Shown here: positions 1-9,757 of the stretch, in pieces
How positions within the stretch are numbered: the first letter of the stretch is position 1
How the letters are laid out: every line of letters begins with the position of its first letter
Source of the DNA: Roseateles asaccharophilus
Lineage (GTDB): Bacteria > Pseudomonadota > Gammaproteobacteria > Burkholderiales > Burkholderiaceae_C
DNA length: 64,000 nucleotides
Direction of reading: 5' to 3'
Assembly (NCBI RefSeq): GCF_004362405.1
Contig: NZ_SNXE01000001.1
Span: forward strand, 806,001-870,000
The notes under the pieces: generated by a model
What the model was told of the DNA's origin: nothing
What the model saw: the letters and a program-made list of their open reading frames with translations, nothing else
The model's database searches: none
Position numbers and translations under genes: made by a program

Positions 1-1107
1 CCCGCGCTGCAAAGCCTGCCCGAAGGCATCGTGAACCTGGCCGACTTCGAGGCTCATGCGCAGGCGTGCATGACGCCCTCGGCCTGGGCCTACCTCAATG
101 GCGGTGCCGCCGATGAGCAGGTCATGCGGGCCAACCGCGCGGCCTGGGACGCCCTCAAGCTGTGGCCGCGCGTGCTGCGCGATCTCTGCGGCGGCCACAC
201 GCGCACGAGCATGTTCGGCAAGACCTGGCCGACGCCCCTGCTGCTGGCCCCGATTGCCTATCAGCGCCTGGCCCATCCCGACGGCGAGCTGGCCAGCGCC
301 TATGCCGCGGCCGCCCAGGGCGCCGGCATGATTCTCAGCGCCCAGGCCAGCGTGCCCATGGAGGCCGTGGCGCGCGCCATGCGCCAGGAGCCGACGAGCG
401 GCCCCCTGTGGTTCCAGCTCTACTGGCGCGATGACCGGGGCTTCATGGCCGAGCTGCTGCAGCGGGTTCAGTCCGCTGGCTTTGAAGCCCTGGTGCTGAC
501 CGTCGACGCGCCGGTGCAGGGGGCGCGCGACCGCGAGCGCCGCGCCGGCTTTCAGCTGCCTGACGATGTACGTGCCGTCAATCTGGGCGGGCGCAAGAAG
601 CCGCTCGACCTGGCGCCGGGGCAGAGTGCCCTGTTTGATGGCCTGATGCCGCGCGCCGCCACCTGGTCCGAGATTGACTGGCTGCGTGAGCGCAGCCCGC
701 TGCCCCTGCTGCTCAAGGGCCTGTGCCATCCCGAGGATGCGCGCGAGGCCATGCGACGCGGTGTGTCCGGTCTGGTGGTGAGCAACCATGGCGGGCGCAC
801 CCTGGACGCGCTGCCCAGCACCGCCGAGTTGCTGCCCCTGCTGCGCGAGGTCGTGGGACCGGACCTGCCGCTGCTGGTGGATGGCGGCATCCGGCGTGGC
901 AGCGATGTGCTCAAGGCCCTGTGTCTGGGTGCCGACGCGGTGCTGCTGGGACGCCCCTATGTGCATGCCCTGGCCACGGCGGGTGCACTGGGCGTGGCCC
1001 AGGCGCTGCGTCTTCTGCGCGATGAATTCGAGATCGCCATGGCACTTGTCGGATGCCGTGATGTGGGCGAGGCGGGGGCACATTTGCTCTGGCCATCGCG
1101 CATCTGA
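1..1107 (+). CDS. FMN-dependent alpha-hydroxy-acid oxidase (lactate/glycolate oxidase family), 5' end outside window
   Basis: Oxidises a 2-hydroxy acid, probably L-lactate or glycolate, to the 2-oxo acid using FMN in a TIM barrel. The frame is open from base 1, and the residues before the first possible start (GTG at 31) fit the family's N-terminus, so the true start is probably upstream. From GTG 31 there are 358 residues. Family marks are AWAYLNGGAADE near the N-terminus, the active-site SNHGGRTLD with catalytic His at residue 253 (counted from GTG 31), and the FMN phosphate-binding run LLVDGGIRRGSDVLKAL followed by GADAVLLGRPY. The substrate cannot be told from sequence. No operon partner is visible; the next gene starts 194 bp downstream with its own ribosome site. 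Confidence 0.9.
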   Translation, partial: PALQSLPEGIVNLADFEAHAQACMTPSAWAYLNGGAADEQVMRANRAAWDALKLWPRVLRDLCGGHTRTSMFGKTWPTPLLLAPIAYQRLAHPDGELASAYAAAAQGAGMILSAQASVPMEAVARAMRQEPTSGPLWFQLYWRDDRGFMAELLQRVQSAGFEALVLTVDAPVQGARDRERRAGFQLPDDVRAVNLGGRKKPLDLAPGQSALFDGLMPRAATWSEIDWLRERSPLPLLLKGLCHPEDAREAMRRGVSGLVVSNHGGRTLDALPSTAELLPLLREVVGPDLPLLVDGGIRRGSDVLKALCLGADAVLLGRPYVHALATAGALGVAQALRLLRDEFEIAMALVGCRDVGEAGAHLLWPSRI

Positions 1108-1301
1108 TGCGGGGCCGCGACAAAGAGCGCATTCCAGGCGGTCTTTTGGGGCATTCCTCCCCTTGCAGAGCCTTCTCAATGCGGTAGGCGCGCAGTACCA
1201 TTGCCTGCGCTAGGTGCCAGAGAGATTGAAGGCTTGTACGCAGGTACGCGACCTTCGCCCGGACCCGGCACATCAACCAAACTTTGATGGAGAGAATCGA
1301 C

Positions 1302-1724
1302 ATGGCAACTGCGAAGAAGGCTGCTGCGCCCGCCAAGAAGGCGGCGCCGGCCAAGAAGGCCGCTCCGGCGAAGAAGGCGGCGGCACCGGCGAAGAAGGCC
1401 GCTCCGGCCAAGAAGGCAGCAGCACCGGCGAAGAAGGCGGCCCCGGCCAAGAAGGCCGCCGCGCCTGCCAAGAAGCGCACGCCCAACGCCGCCTTCATGA
1501 AGGCCCTGACTCCCAGCGCGGCTCTGGCCGCCATCGTGGGTGCCGCCCCTCTGCCGCGCACCGACGTGACCAAGAAGGTCTGGGAGTACATCAAGAAGAA
1601 CAAGCTGCAGGATGAGGTGCAGAAGCGCATCATCAATGCCGACGCCAAGCTGAAGGAGATCTTCGGCAAGGCCAAGGCCGATATGTTCGAGATGACCAAG
1701 CTGATCAACAGCCACCTCAAGTGA
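1302..1724 (+). CDS. SWIB/MDM2-domain protein with histone H1-like Lys/Ala/Pro tail
   Basis: A 140-residue DNA-associated protein. Residues 1-58 are a low-complexity basic tail with eight PAKK units separated by one or two Ala, like the histone H1 C-terminus and bacterial H1-like proteins. Residues 60-140 form a SWIB domain (TPSAALAAIVG, VTKKVWEYIKKNKLQD, INADAKLKEIFG). Such proteins are known from chlamydiae and many Burkholderiales and are thought to act as nucleoid or chromatin-like factors. That role is family-based, not shown here. I chose ATG 1302 because GGAGAG at 1289-1294 sits at good spacing; TTG 1284 and ATG 1287 lie upstream in the same frame but have no ribosome site. A strong terminator follows. 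Confidence 0.88.
   Translation: MATAKKAAAPAKKAAPAKKAAPAKKAAAPAKKAAPAKKAAAPAKKAAPAKKAAAPAKKRTPNAAFMKALTPSAALAAIVGAAPLPRTDVTKKVWEYIKKNKLQDEVQKRIINADAKLKEIFGKAKADMFEMTKLINSHLK
1320..1475 (+). repeat. Minisatellite-like coding repeat, eight (A)APAKK units
   Basis: Eight 18- or 21-base units encode AAPAKK or AAAPAKK. Synonymous codons vary between units (gcc/gcg/gct, ccg/cct), which argues for selection on protein composition rather than a very recent expansion. Unit number could vary between strains by slippage. Confidence 0.85.
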
Positions 1725-1770
1725 GCTCGCTGTCCGGTCGCCTCCCGAGGCGGCCGCGATGCACGCAGAA

Positions 1771-1794
1771 CCCGGCTCCGGCCGGGTTTTTTTT
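1771..1794 (+). terminator. Rho-independent terminator of the SWIB gene
   Basis: A 6-bp GC stem (CCCGGC/GCCGGG) with a TCCG loop is followed by eight T. It lies 46 bp after the SWIB stop codon and just overlaps the end of the convergent receiver gene. Confidence 0.9.
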
Positions 1795-2209
1795 ATGGCC
1801 GCTGGCTGCCGCCGCAGCCGGACAAGTCCAGCGCCTGCAGCGCCTCGGCCAACTGAAGCACGTCGATGGGCTTGATCCAATAGTCCGTGAAGCCGGCGGC
1901 GCGTGCGGCCTGCACCTGCTCGGGCAGGGCGTCCGCGGACAGGGCCACGCAGGGCAGGGCTGTCAGGCCCTGGTACTGCGCCCGCAGGCGCGTCAGCAGC
2001 TCCAGCCCGTTCATGTCCGGCAGATTCATGTCCACCAGCAGCAGGTCCGGCCGCAGCTCGCCGAGTACGCTGAGGGCCTGGGCGCCATCTTCCACGCAGT
2101 CCAGCGACCAGGCATCCGGCAGACGCCGAAACACCTCTTCCATCAGCACGATATTGATGCGGTCGTCCTCGACGTAGAGGACATGACGCCGGGACGCGTG
2201 GACGGACAT
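1793..2209 (-). CDS. Single-domain response regulator (CheY-like receiver)
   Basis: A stand-alone receiver of 138 residues with no output domain. The acidic pair is E14/D15/D16, the phosphoacceptor is D60 in LLLVDMNLPDMNG, the switch residue is S91 and the conserved Lys is K113 (YWIKPID), so all catalytic positions are present. Proteins of this type relay phosphate between a hybrid kinase and an HPt protein or act by protein contact. No kinase is adjacent, so the partner is unknown; the hybrid kinase at 6830 is the nearest candidate. It runs convergently towards the SWIB gene. Confidence 0.88.
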   Translation of the reverse strand: MSVHASRRHVLYVEDDRINIVLMEEVFRRLPDAWSLDCVEDGAQALSVLGELRPDLLLVDMNLPDMNGLELLTRLRAQYQGLTALPCVALSADALPEQVQAARAAGFTDYWIKPIDVLQLAEALQALDLSGCGGSQRP

Positions 2210-2526
2210 GGAGCGCAGGGACGGTAGTCGGAGGTCAAGCGAAGCGCCAAAGGTGGCGCAGCCCGCACGATATCAGCCTCGGGGGCCTAAGCCGGCAATC
2301 TCTGGGTCCAGCAAGCGGGAATTCCGGTCTTGGCCGCAGGTGCCGGGGTCGTGACAGGGGTCTGGCCTGCATCGGAGGCCGCTAGCGTGACAAAAGTCCG
2401 CCGCGCCCTCCCGCGCCTGGGGGGGCTTGTCCGGCCCCATGCCCGGTCGGACTCTTACACTGCAGACCTCTAAAAACCAAGTCCCGATCCGCTGCCTCCA
2501 CAGGCGGTTCACGAGGGTTCAGGTCC
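2210..2526. other. Divergent intergenic region, 317 bp
   Basis: It separates the receiver gene (minus) from the PEP-CTERM gene (plus) and must hold both promoters. I see no convincing -35/-10 or -24/-12 pair, no long inverted repeat and no small gene. A GAGG ribosome site at 2513-2516 serves the gene at 2527. Confidence 0.5.
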
Positions 2527-3315
2527 ATGTCCATGCTTGCCGCCATCGCTCTGGCCGCCTCCGGCGCCACCTTGCCCCAGTGCTCCTGGGACCGCCCAGG
2601 GGTCAATCCCTTCATGGGCGATGTGGTCGCGGCCGTGGATCGCTACCAGGACATCCCGGCGGCGACTCGCGCCAAGCTCAAGCAGCGCATGCAGGCGCGG
2701 CAGTATGACGAGATGGTCACCATCACGCGTGATGCCATCCAGGGCCAGGCTCGCTACGGTGCACAGATTCGCGATATGCACTTCGGCAAGTCGAGTTTCT
2801 GCAATACCGTGATCCGTACCGGCTGGACCGAGAAGATGCAGGAGCGAGGCCTGGTCTATTGCGAGGACGGGCACTGCATCCTGGTGCCCACGGTCTGCCG
2901 CAATGTGAGCCGCATCACCCGCGAAGCGCCGGCCCGTGCCGCCGCGCCCGCTACGGCGAGCAATGTGGCGTCCTCCACACGTGCCGGTGAAGATCCCCAG
3001 GGCCTGCTTGAGATGGAGCCGACCGGCGCCGGTGTGGCCGGCGGTGGTGGCGAGCCCACCTTTGCCCAGATCTCCGGTGTACCCGTGACGGGTGCCAGCC
3101 TGCCCCCCACGGGCGCCGGCATCCCCGTGGGCGGTGGCAGCATCCTGCAGCCGCCGCCTTCCGCGGGCTTCGGGGGCATTCCGCCCCTGCCGCCGGGGGC
3201 CATCACCACCGTCACCCCGCCGCCGCCCGTGCCCGAGCCCGGTACCTGGGCCATGATGCTGGCGGGCTTGGTCGGGCTGGCTTTCTGGGCGCGTCGCCGC
3301 CAGTCCCAAGCCTGA
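2527..3315 (+). CDS. MHFG-family PEP-CTERM protein
   Basis: A 262-residue protein ending in a PEP-CTERM sorting signal: VPEPGTW, a hydrophobic helix (MMLAGLVGLAFWA) and a basic RRR tail. Exosortase is expected to cut there and attach or release the protein at the cell surface. The motif MHFG occurs at residues 84-87 (IRDMHFGKSSFCN), the mark of a named PEP-CTERM family. A proline/glycine-rich, probably unstructured stretch covers residues 155-240. The N-terminus is short for a signal peptide (MSMLAAIALAASGATL), but ATG 2527 is the only well placed start. No exosortase gene lies in the window. A stable hairpin follows at 3322-3349. Confidence 0.85.
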   Translation: MSMLAAIALAASGATLPQCSWDRPGVNPFMGDVVAAVDRYQDIPAATRAKLKQRMQARQYDEMVTITRDAIQGQARYGAQIRDMHFGKSSFCNTVIRTGWTEKMQERGLVYCEDGHCILVPTVCRNVSRITREAPARAAAPATASNVASSTRAGEDPQGLLEMEPTGAGVAGGGGEPTFAQISGVPVTGASLPPTGAGIPVGGGSILQPPPSAGFGGIPPLPPGAITTVTPPPPVPEPGTWAMMLAGLVGLAFWARRRQSQA

Positions 3316-3321
3316 TGCCCG

Positions 3322-3349
3322 GACCGGCCGGCCTGTGCCGGCCCCGGTC
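3322..3349 (+). terminator. Strong hairpin after the MHFG gene, no U tract
   Basis: GACCGG/CCGGTC outer arms and CCGGC/GCCGG inner arms close on a CTGT loop. It sits just past the stop codon, between two convergent genes. Without a T run it may act as an mRNA 3' stabiliser or weak terminator in either direction. Confidence 0.4.
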
Positions 3350-3373
3350 TCGATCCCTGTTCCGATCCTTCCG

Positions 3374-6292
<2,919 letters not shown>

Positions 6293-6370
6293 GGGAGAGG
6301 CGGCCAGCCGGCCGTGGCGACGCGGGAAAACCCGCCATCATAGGCCGCTGGGGCCAAGCGGTGCCAGCCT

Positions 6371-6391
6371 TGCTGACATGTGCTGTCAGCA
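6371..6391. promoter_or_regulatory. 21-bp perfect palindrome upstream of uvrA
   Basis: TGCTGACA and TGTCAGCA are 8-bp arms around TGTGC. It lies between uvrA (minus, start 6292) and the small plus-strand frame at 6456. The symmetry suggests a dimeric repressor site. The CTG...CAG core has an 11-base spacer, not the 10 bases of a classic LexA box, so I do not call it LexA. Confidence 0.45.
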
Positions 6392-6455
6392 CGCTGCGGC
6401 TCTCCATCTTGAGGGGGAGAGCGCCGCGCCAGCGGCTGATGGATACTGCGCAACC

Positions 6456-6620
6456 ATGAAGCCCCGCCTCCTGCTCCTCTTGCTTGGCCTGGTCCTGGTC
6501 GGGACGCTGCTGCTGGGCGCTTTTGATCTGGGTGATGCTGCCCAGCTGTCCGCAGCCCAGGACCTGAGCGCCGGCCGCATGCCCCTGCTGCTGCGCCTGA
6601 TCGGGGGCACGGCCCACTGA
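6456..6620 (+). CDS. Possible small single-pass membrane protein, 54 residues
   Basis: Starts [20 protein letters not shown], a basic end followed by a strong hydrophobic helix, then a short polar tail ending [11 protein letters not shown]. The ribosome site is weak. It fits a small inner-membrane protein or a signal-anchored peptide, but a chance frame in GC-rich DNA is possible. I do not recognise it. It sits between divergent uvrA and the kinase gene at 6830. Confidence 0.4.
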   Translation: MKPRLLLLLLGLVLVGTLLLGAFDLGDAAQLSAAQDLSAGRMPLLLRLIGGTAH

Positions 6621-6727
6621 GGGCCGGTTCATGCCCTTCACCGGTTCAAAGACTGTTGCTTTGAAGCCGATGTAAGGGGCAGGGCTGTCCCGTGCTGGGG
6701 GGCCACCCTTTTTTACGGCTTGTCGTA

Positions 6728-6745
6728 TTGCGCAAGCGGGCGCAA
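6728..6745. promoter_or_regulatory. Inverted repeat upstream of the hybrid kinase
   Basis: TTGCGC and GCGCAA flank AAGCGG, about 100 bp before the kinase start. It could be a protein-binding site; nothing in the sequence names the protein. Confidence 0.25.
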
Positions 6746-6768
6746 CAATGCCCTTGCATCTCGGAACG

Positions 6769-6817
6769 CAGCGGCGTCTCCCGCAGGAGACGCCGCTGTG
6801 TTGGTGTCATGCCAACA
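6769..6817 (+). promoter_or_regulatory. Two tandem hairpins in the leader of the hybrid kinase gene
   Basis: The first hairpin has perfect 13-bp arms (6769-6781 and 6786-6798) around a CGCA loop. The second follows at once: TGTTGG (6799-6804) pairs with CCAACA (6812-6817). The second ends exactly where the AGGGAG ribosome site begins (6817-6822). There is no T run, so this is not an ordinary terminator. The placement suggests control of translation or mRNA stability. Confidence 0.55.
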
Positions 6818-6829
6818 GGGAGCGATGAC

Positions 6830-8383
6830 ATGAGCGGCTTGCACACGCAAAGTCTGGAGCGCGCACTGCTGGAGAGCGAGCAGCGCTTTCGCGCTCTGCT
6901 CGAAGGGGTGGAGAAGGTCTCGGTGCAGGGTTACGACGCCGAGCGGCGAGTCATCTTCTGGAACGCCGCCAGCGAGCAGCTCTATGGCTACAGCAAGCAG
7001 GAGGCCCTGGGGCAAAAGCTGGAGGATCTGATCATCCCGCAGGAGATGCGGGAGCAGGTGATCGTGGGCACCCGCGAGTGGCTGGCCTCGGGCCGGGTGT
7101 CGATACCGGCCGAGGAGCTGGTGCTGCGCCGCAAGGATGGTCGCCCCGTCCACGTCTTCTCCAGCCACACGATGCAACGCAATTGCCGTGGTGAGGCCGA
7201 GCTCTACTGTGTGGACATCGACCTGAGCGAGCGGGTGCAGGCCGAGGCGCGGCGCCAGGAGCTGGAGGCCCAGCTGCGCGAGGCCCAGAAGCTGGAGGCC
7301 ATAGGCCGTCTGGCCAGCGGCATCGCCCACGACTTCAACAACCTCCTGGGGGCGGTGCTGGGCAATGTGGCCCTGGCGCTGGAGCAGCTGCCACCCACCC
7401 ACCCGGCGGCCGTGCATCTGGGCCTGATCCGCATTGGTGGCGAGCGCGCTCGCAGCCTGGTGCAGCAGATCCTGGCCTTCGGGCGACGTCAACCTCAGCA
7501 GCTCAAGGCGGTGCGTTTGCAGGATCTGATCCGAGAGAGCGTGGCCCTGTTGCGGGCCGCCGTGCCGCGCGATGTGCGGCTGGAACTGGACCTGCCCGAG
7601 CCAGCCCTTTATGTGCAGGCCGATGCCACCCAGATCCAACAGGTGCTGATGAATCTGTGCACCAATGCCTGGCATGCCCTCGAGGGCCAGGCTGGCACGG
7701 TGGAGCTGGGCCTTGATGTACAGCACGAGGGTGCGGCGCCGCGTGCCCATCTGTGGGTGCGTGACGACGGCAAGGGCATGGACCCCATCACCCGCAGCCA
7801 TCTGTTCGAGCCCTTCTTCACCACCAAGCCCAAGGGCGAGGGCACGGGCCTGGGTCTGGCCGTGGCGCATGGCATCGTGCTGGCGCATGGGGGTGAGATC
7901 CAGGTGGACAGCACGCCCGGCCAGGGCAGCTGCTTTCATCTCTACCTGCCCCTGCTGGACTGGGAAGGCCCGGTGACCGAACCGGCACCCCTGCTGAGCC
8001 TGTCGGGCGAGGGGCAGGGGCAGCATGTCCTCTATGTGGATGATGACGAGGTGATGCGCCTGACCGTGCAAGGCCTGCTGCGGCGCCAGGGCTACCGGGT
8101 CAGCTTGGCCGGCGATGCCGCCGAGGCCCTGGATCGGGTGGCCGCCGGTGATGTGGATCTGCTGGTCAGCGATTTCAATATGCCCGGCGGCTCGGGCCTG
8201 CACTTGGCGGCCGAGCTGCAGCGAAAGAGGCCATGGCTGCCCGTGGTCATCAGCTCGGGGCATATCACCGAGTCCCTGCGCGAGCAGGCCCAGCGCCTGG
8301 GCGTGCGAGCCCTGCTGCGCAAGGAGAAGACCCTGGAAGACCTGGCCGGCGTGGTGCGTCGCGAGCTCGAACGCGCGCGCTGA
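6830..8383 (+). CDS. PAS-domain hybrid sensor histidine kinase with C-terminal receiver
   Basis: A 517-residue cytoplasmic kinase with no membrane segment. Order: PAS domain (about 12-135), HisKA with phosphoacceptor H167 in GIAHDFNNLLGAVLGN, HATPase_c with GLGLAVAHGIV (about 270-385), then a receiver with phosphoacceptor D448 in LLVSDFNMPGG. The HDFNNLL box is typical of NtrB-like/HisKA kinases with attached receivers. ATG 6830 was chosen because AGGGAG (6817-6822) precedes it at 7 bases; ATG 6809 lies inside the second leader hairpin. No cognate output regulator is adjacent. The lone receiver at 1793 could take its phosphate, but that is a guess. Confidence 0.9.
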   Translation: MSGLHTQSLERALLESEQRFRALLEGVEKVSVQGYDAERRVIFWNAASEQLYGYSKQEALGQKLEDLIIPQEMREQVIVGTREWLASGRVSIPAEELVLRRKDGRPVHVFSSHTMQRNCRGEAELYCVDIDLSERVQAEARRQELEAQLREAQKLEAIGRLASGIAHDFNNLLGAVLGNVALALEQLPPTHPAAVHLGLIRIGGERARSLVQQILAFGRRQPQQLKAVRLQDLIRESVALLRAAVPRDVRLELDLPEPALYVQADATQIQQVLMNLCTNAWHALEGQAGTVELGLDVQHEGAAPRAHLWVRDDGKGMDPITRSHLFEPFFTTKPKGEGTGLGLAVAHGIVLAHGGEIQVDSTPGQGSCFHLYLPLLDWEGPVTEPAPLLSLSGEGQGQHVLYVDDDEVMRLTVQGLLRRQGYRVSLAGDAAEALDRVAAGDVDLLVSDFNMPGGSGLHLAAELQRKRPWLPVVISSGHITESLREQAQRLGVRALLRKEKTLEDLAGVVRRELERAR

Positions 8384-8433
8384 GCGCCGACGCTGGTCGC
8401 CGTCAGCGACCATTCGGTCGCCCATGCTTGCAG

Positions 8434-8487
8434 TTCGTCGCAGCCCGCTCGCGGCGGCCGCGCAGGCTGCAGATACTGACTCCATCG
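8434..8487 (+). promoter_or_regulatory. Shared upstream element, copy A
   Basis: TTCGTCGC at 8434-8441, then 30 bases, then GATACTG at 8472. The same two blocks with the same 30-base gap occur before the next two small genes. The motif GATACTGACTCCATCG (8472-8487) is also nearly repeated in copy C. It ends about 40 bp before the start codon at 8530. Confidence 0.5.
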
Positions 8488-8529
8488 ATACAGCACGGTG
8501 CCGTGTCGAACACAGCAAGGAGTCAGAAC

Positions 8530-8772
8530 ATGAACCGCAAGCAAGCCCTCGTCCAAGTCCTGTTCACCCTGGCCGCCGGCCTGATGTTTGCCGGTGCCGC
8601 CTCGGCCCAGAAGATCGAGCAGCTGCCCCGCGTGGTCATCACCGGCAAGTCGGTGCCCGCCAGCCAGGCCCAGCAGGTGGTGCAGCTGCCGCGCGTGGTG
8701 ATCGAGGGCCGCAGCCTGGGCAGCGCCGGCAACACCCAGCTGGCTGCCGCCAAGCCGCAGCGCCGCGTCTGA
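8530..8772 (+). CDS. Small exported protein with two LPRVV-G-S repeats
   Basis: 80 residues. Residues 1-26 are a clear signal peptide (MNRKQALVQV..., cleavage likely after ASA). The mature part has two copies of a ten-residue motif, LPRVVITGKS (32-41) and LPRVVIEGRS (53-62), 21 residues apart. The related gene at 9443 has the same pair. AAGGAG at 8517-8522 is a strong ribosome site 7 bases from ATG. The function is unknown. The motif resembles the short beta-strand near the start of some TonB-dependent receptors, so binding to an envelope partner is one possibility. A large hairpin follows at 8819. Confidence 0.75.
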   Translation: MNRKQALVQVLFTLAAGLMFAGAASAQKIEQLPRVVITGKSVPASQAQQVVQLPRVVIEGRSLGSAGNTQLAAAKPQRRV

Positions 8773-8818
8773 TGTGCAGCCGTGCACCAGCATGAGTTGC
8801 CCTCGTCACCGCCGCCGG

Positions 8819-8866
8819 GGAGCCGAGCCAAGACCGCATCGCAGGTGCGGCCCTGACTCGGCTTCC
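8819..8866 (+). terminator. Large hairpin after the first small exported gene
   Basis: GAGCCGAG pairs with CTCGGCTT, with an inner CCGCA/TGCGG helix. It is followed by CCCGCCCTTTTC, a short interrupted T run. It could be a weak terminator separating the first two small genes. Confidence 0.45.
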
Positions 8867-8915
8867 CGCCCTTTTCGCGCCATCCCCACAGCCGTTCAGT
8901 CCCACGGGACCGCAG

Positions 8916-8960
8916 TTCGTCGCGCCGCAGTGGCAGGCCCGACGCCGAGGCCCGAGACTG
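8916..8960 (+). promoter_or_regulatory. Shared upstream element, copy B
   Basis: TTCGTCGC at 8916-8923 and GAGACTG at 8954-8960, again 38 bases start to start. The start codon at 9001 lies 47 bases after the second block. Confidence 0.45.
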
Positions 8961-9000
8961 CCGCCAGGATCTCGCCTGACAAGACCCCATGGAGTCACGC

Positions 9001-9186
9001 ATGAGCGCCAGCACCAAGACCTTGTTGACCGCCATCGCAGCCGTGGCCAGCGCCGTCCTGACGGCCTTGCTGCTGGCCGAGGGCCTGCAAGCCCGCGAGC
9101 ACCACAGCGTGGTGCGGCTTGAGGCCGCCCAGGCACCGGGTCAGAACCTGCCGCCCCTGCCGCAGCCCGAGCAGGCGGCGCTCTGA
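9001..9186 (+). CDS. Small membrane or exported protein, 61 residues
   Basis: Residues 1-31 are a basic/polar start and hydrophobic segment (TLLTAIAAVASAVLTALLLA), a signal peptide or anchor. The short mature part ends in a Pro/Gln-rich tail (NLPPLPQPEQAAL). It lacks the repeat of its neighbours, but contains SVVRLEA and shares their upstream element, so it is probably part of the same group. GGAG at 8991-8994 precedes ATG by 6 bases. A terminator follows 45 bp later. Function unknown. Confidence 0.6.
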   Translation: MSASTKTLLTAIAAVASAVLTALLLAEGLQAREHHSVVRLEAAQAPGQNLPPLPQPEQAAL

Positions 9187-9230
9187 GCTCGGAGGCAGGC
9201 TGCGCCCTCGTTCTCACACCCTTTCAATCA

Positions 9231-9255
9231 AGCCCGGCTCAGGCCGGGCTTTTTG
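9231..9255 (+). terminator. Rho-independent terminator
   Basis: AGCCCGGC and GCCGGGCT pair around TCAG, followed by a T-rich run. It closes the first two small exported genes. Confidence 0.85.
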
Positions 9256-9348
9256 TTGGCTCTGACACTGGGCCCAGCCCCGTGTTGAGGGCGTTTGCCG
9301 CAGCGGCTTCATCGGCGCTGCCGGCAGTTGGGCGTGGCGCCGCTGCGC

Positions 9349-9402
9349 TTCGTCGCATCTGCCTGGTGATCGCGAGCCCGGGCGCCGACACTGATTTCAT
9401 CG
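9349..9402 (+). promoter_or_regulatory. Shared upstream element, copy C
   Basis: TTCGTCGC at 9349-9356 and GACACTG at 9387, 38 bases start to start as in copies A and B. The extended block GACACTGATTTCATCG (9387-9402) matches copy A at 13 of 16 positions. The start codon is 56 bases after the second block (58 in copy A). Confidence 0.5.
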
Positions 9403-9442
9403 CAGGCGCCGGATGTCCCGGCCAGCAGTCAAGGAGCCTCAC

Positions 9443-9757
9443 ATGAAACTCGCTTTGCACGCCTTTGCACATTCCTGCGTGGCAGGCCTGGGTGCCGTGC
9501 TCGCCTGGGGCTCGGTGCTGGCCATGGCGGACTACATCTCCACCCCGCAGCATCCCGTCATGGTGCTGGAACGCGTGGTGATCGTGGGCAAGAGCCAGCG
9601 CCCCAGTGCGGAGCAGGCCGCGCCCGTGGTGACGGCCCGGCTTCCCCGGGTGTTGATCGAGGGGCGCAGCAGCGGCTGGTCCCAGCCTGCGAGCCTGCTG
9701 GCGCTGGATTGCGGCAAGTCGCTCAGGCCGCAGCAGGAGGCTGTGGCTCAGTGCTGA
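9443..9757 (+). CDS. Small exported protein with two LxRVV-G-S repeats, paralogue of the gene at 8530
   Basis: 104 residues. A signal peptide or anchor covers about residues 1-29. Two motif copies follow: LERVVIVGKS (42-51) and LPRVLIEGRS (67-76), 25 residues apart. AAGGAG at 9431-9436 is 6 bases from ATG 9443. A Cys is the last residue (104) and another is at 90. The last 35 bases overlap the 3' end of the convergent kinase gene. Shared repeat architecture and shared upstream element make duplication of one ancestral gene likely. Function unknown. Confidence 0.72.
   Translation: MKLALHAFAHSCVAGLGAVLAWGSVLAMADYISTPQHPVMVLERVVIVGKSQRPSAEQAAPVVTARLPRVLIEGRSSGWSQPASLLALDCGKSLRPQQEAVAQC

Noticed and set aside
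1320-1475. Regular short repeats that could look like a CRISPR or satellite
   Set aside because: Units are contiguous, encode APAKK in frame and have no spacers.
6371-6391. LexA box upstream of uvrA
   Set aside because: The CTG-CAG spacing is 11, not 10, and the centre is not AT-rich. It is kept as an unnamed palindrome.
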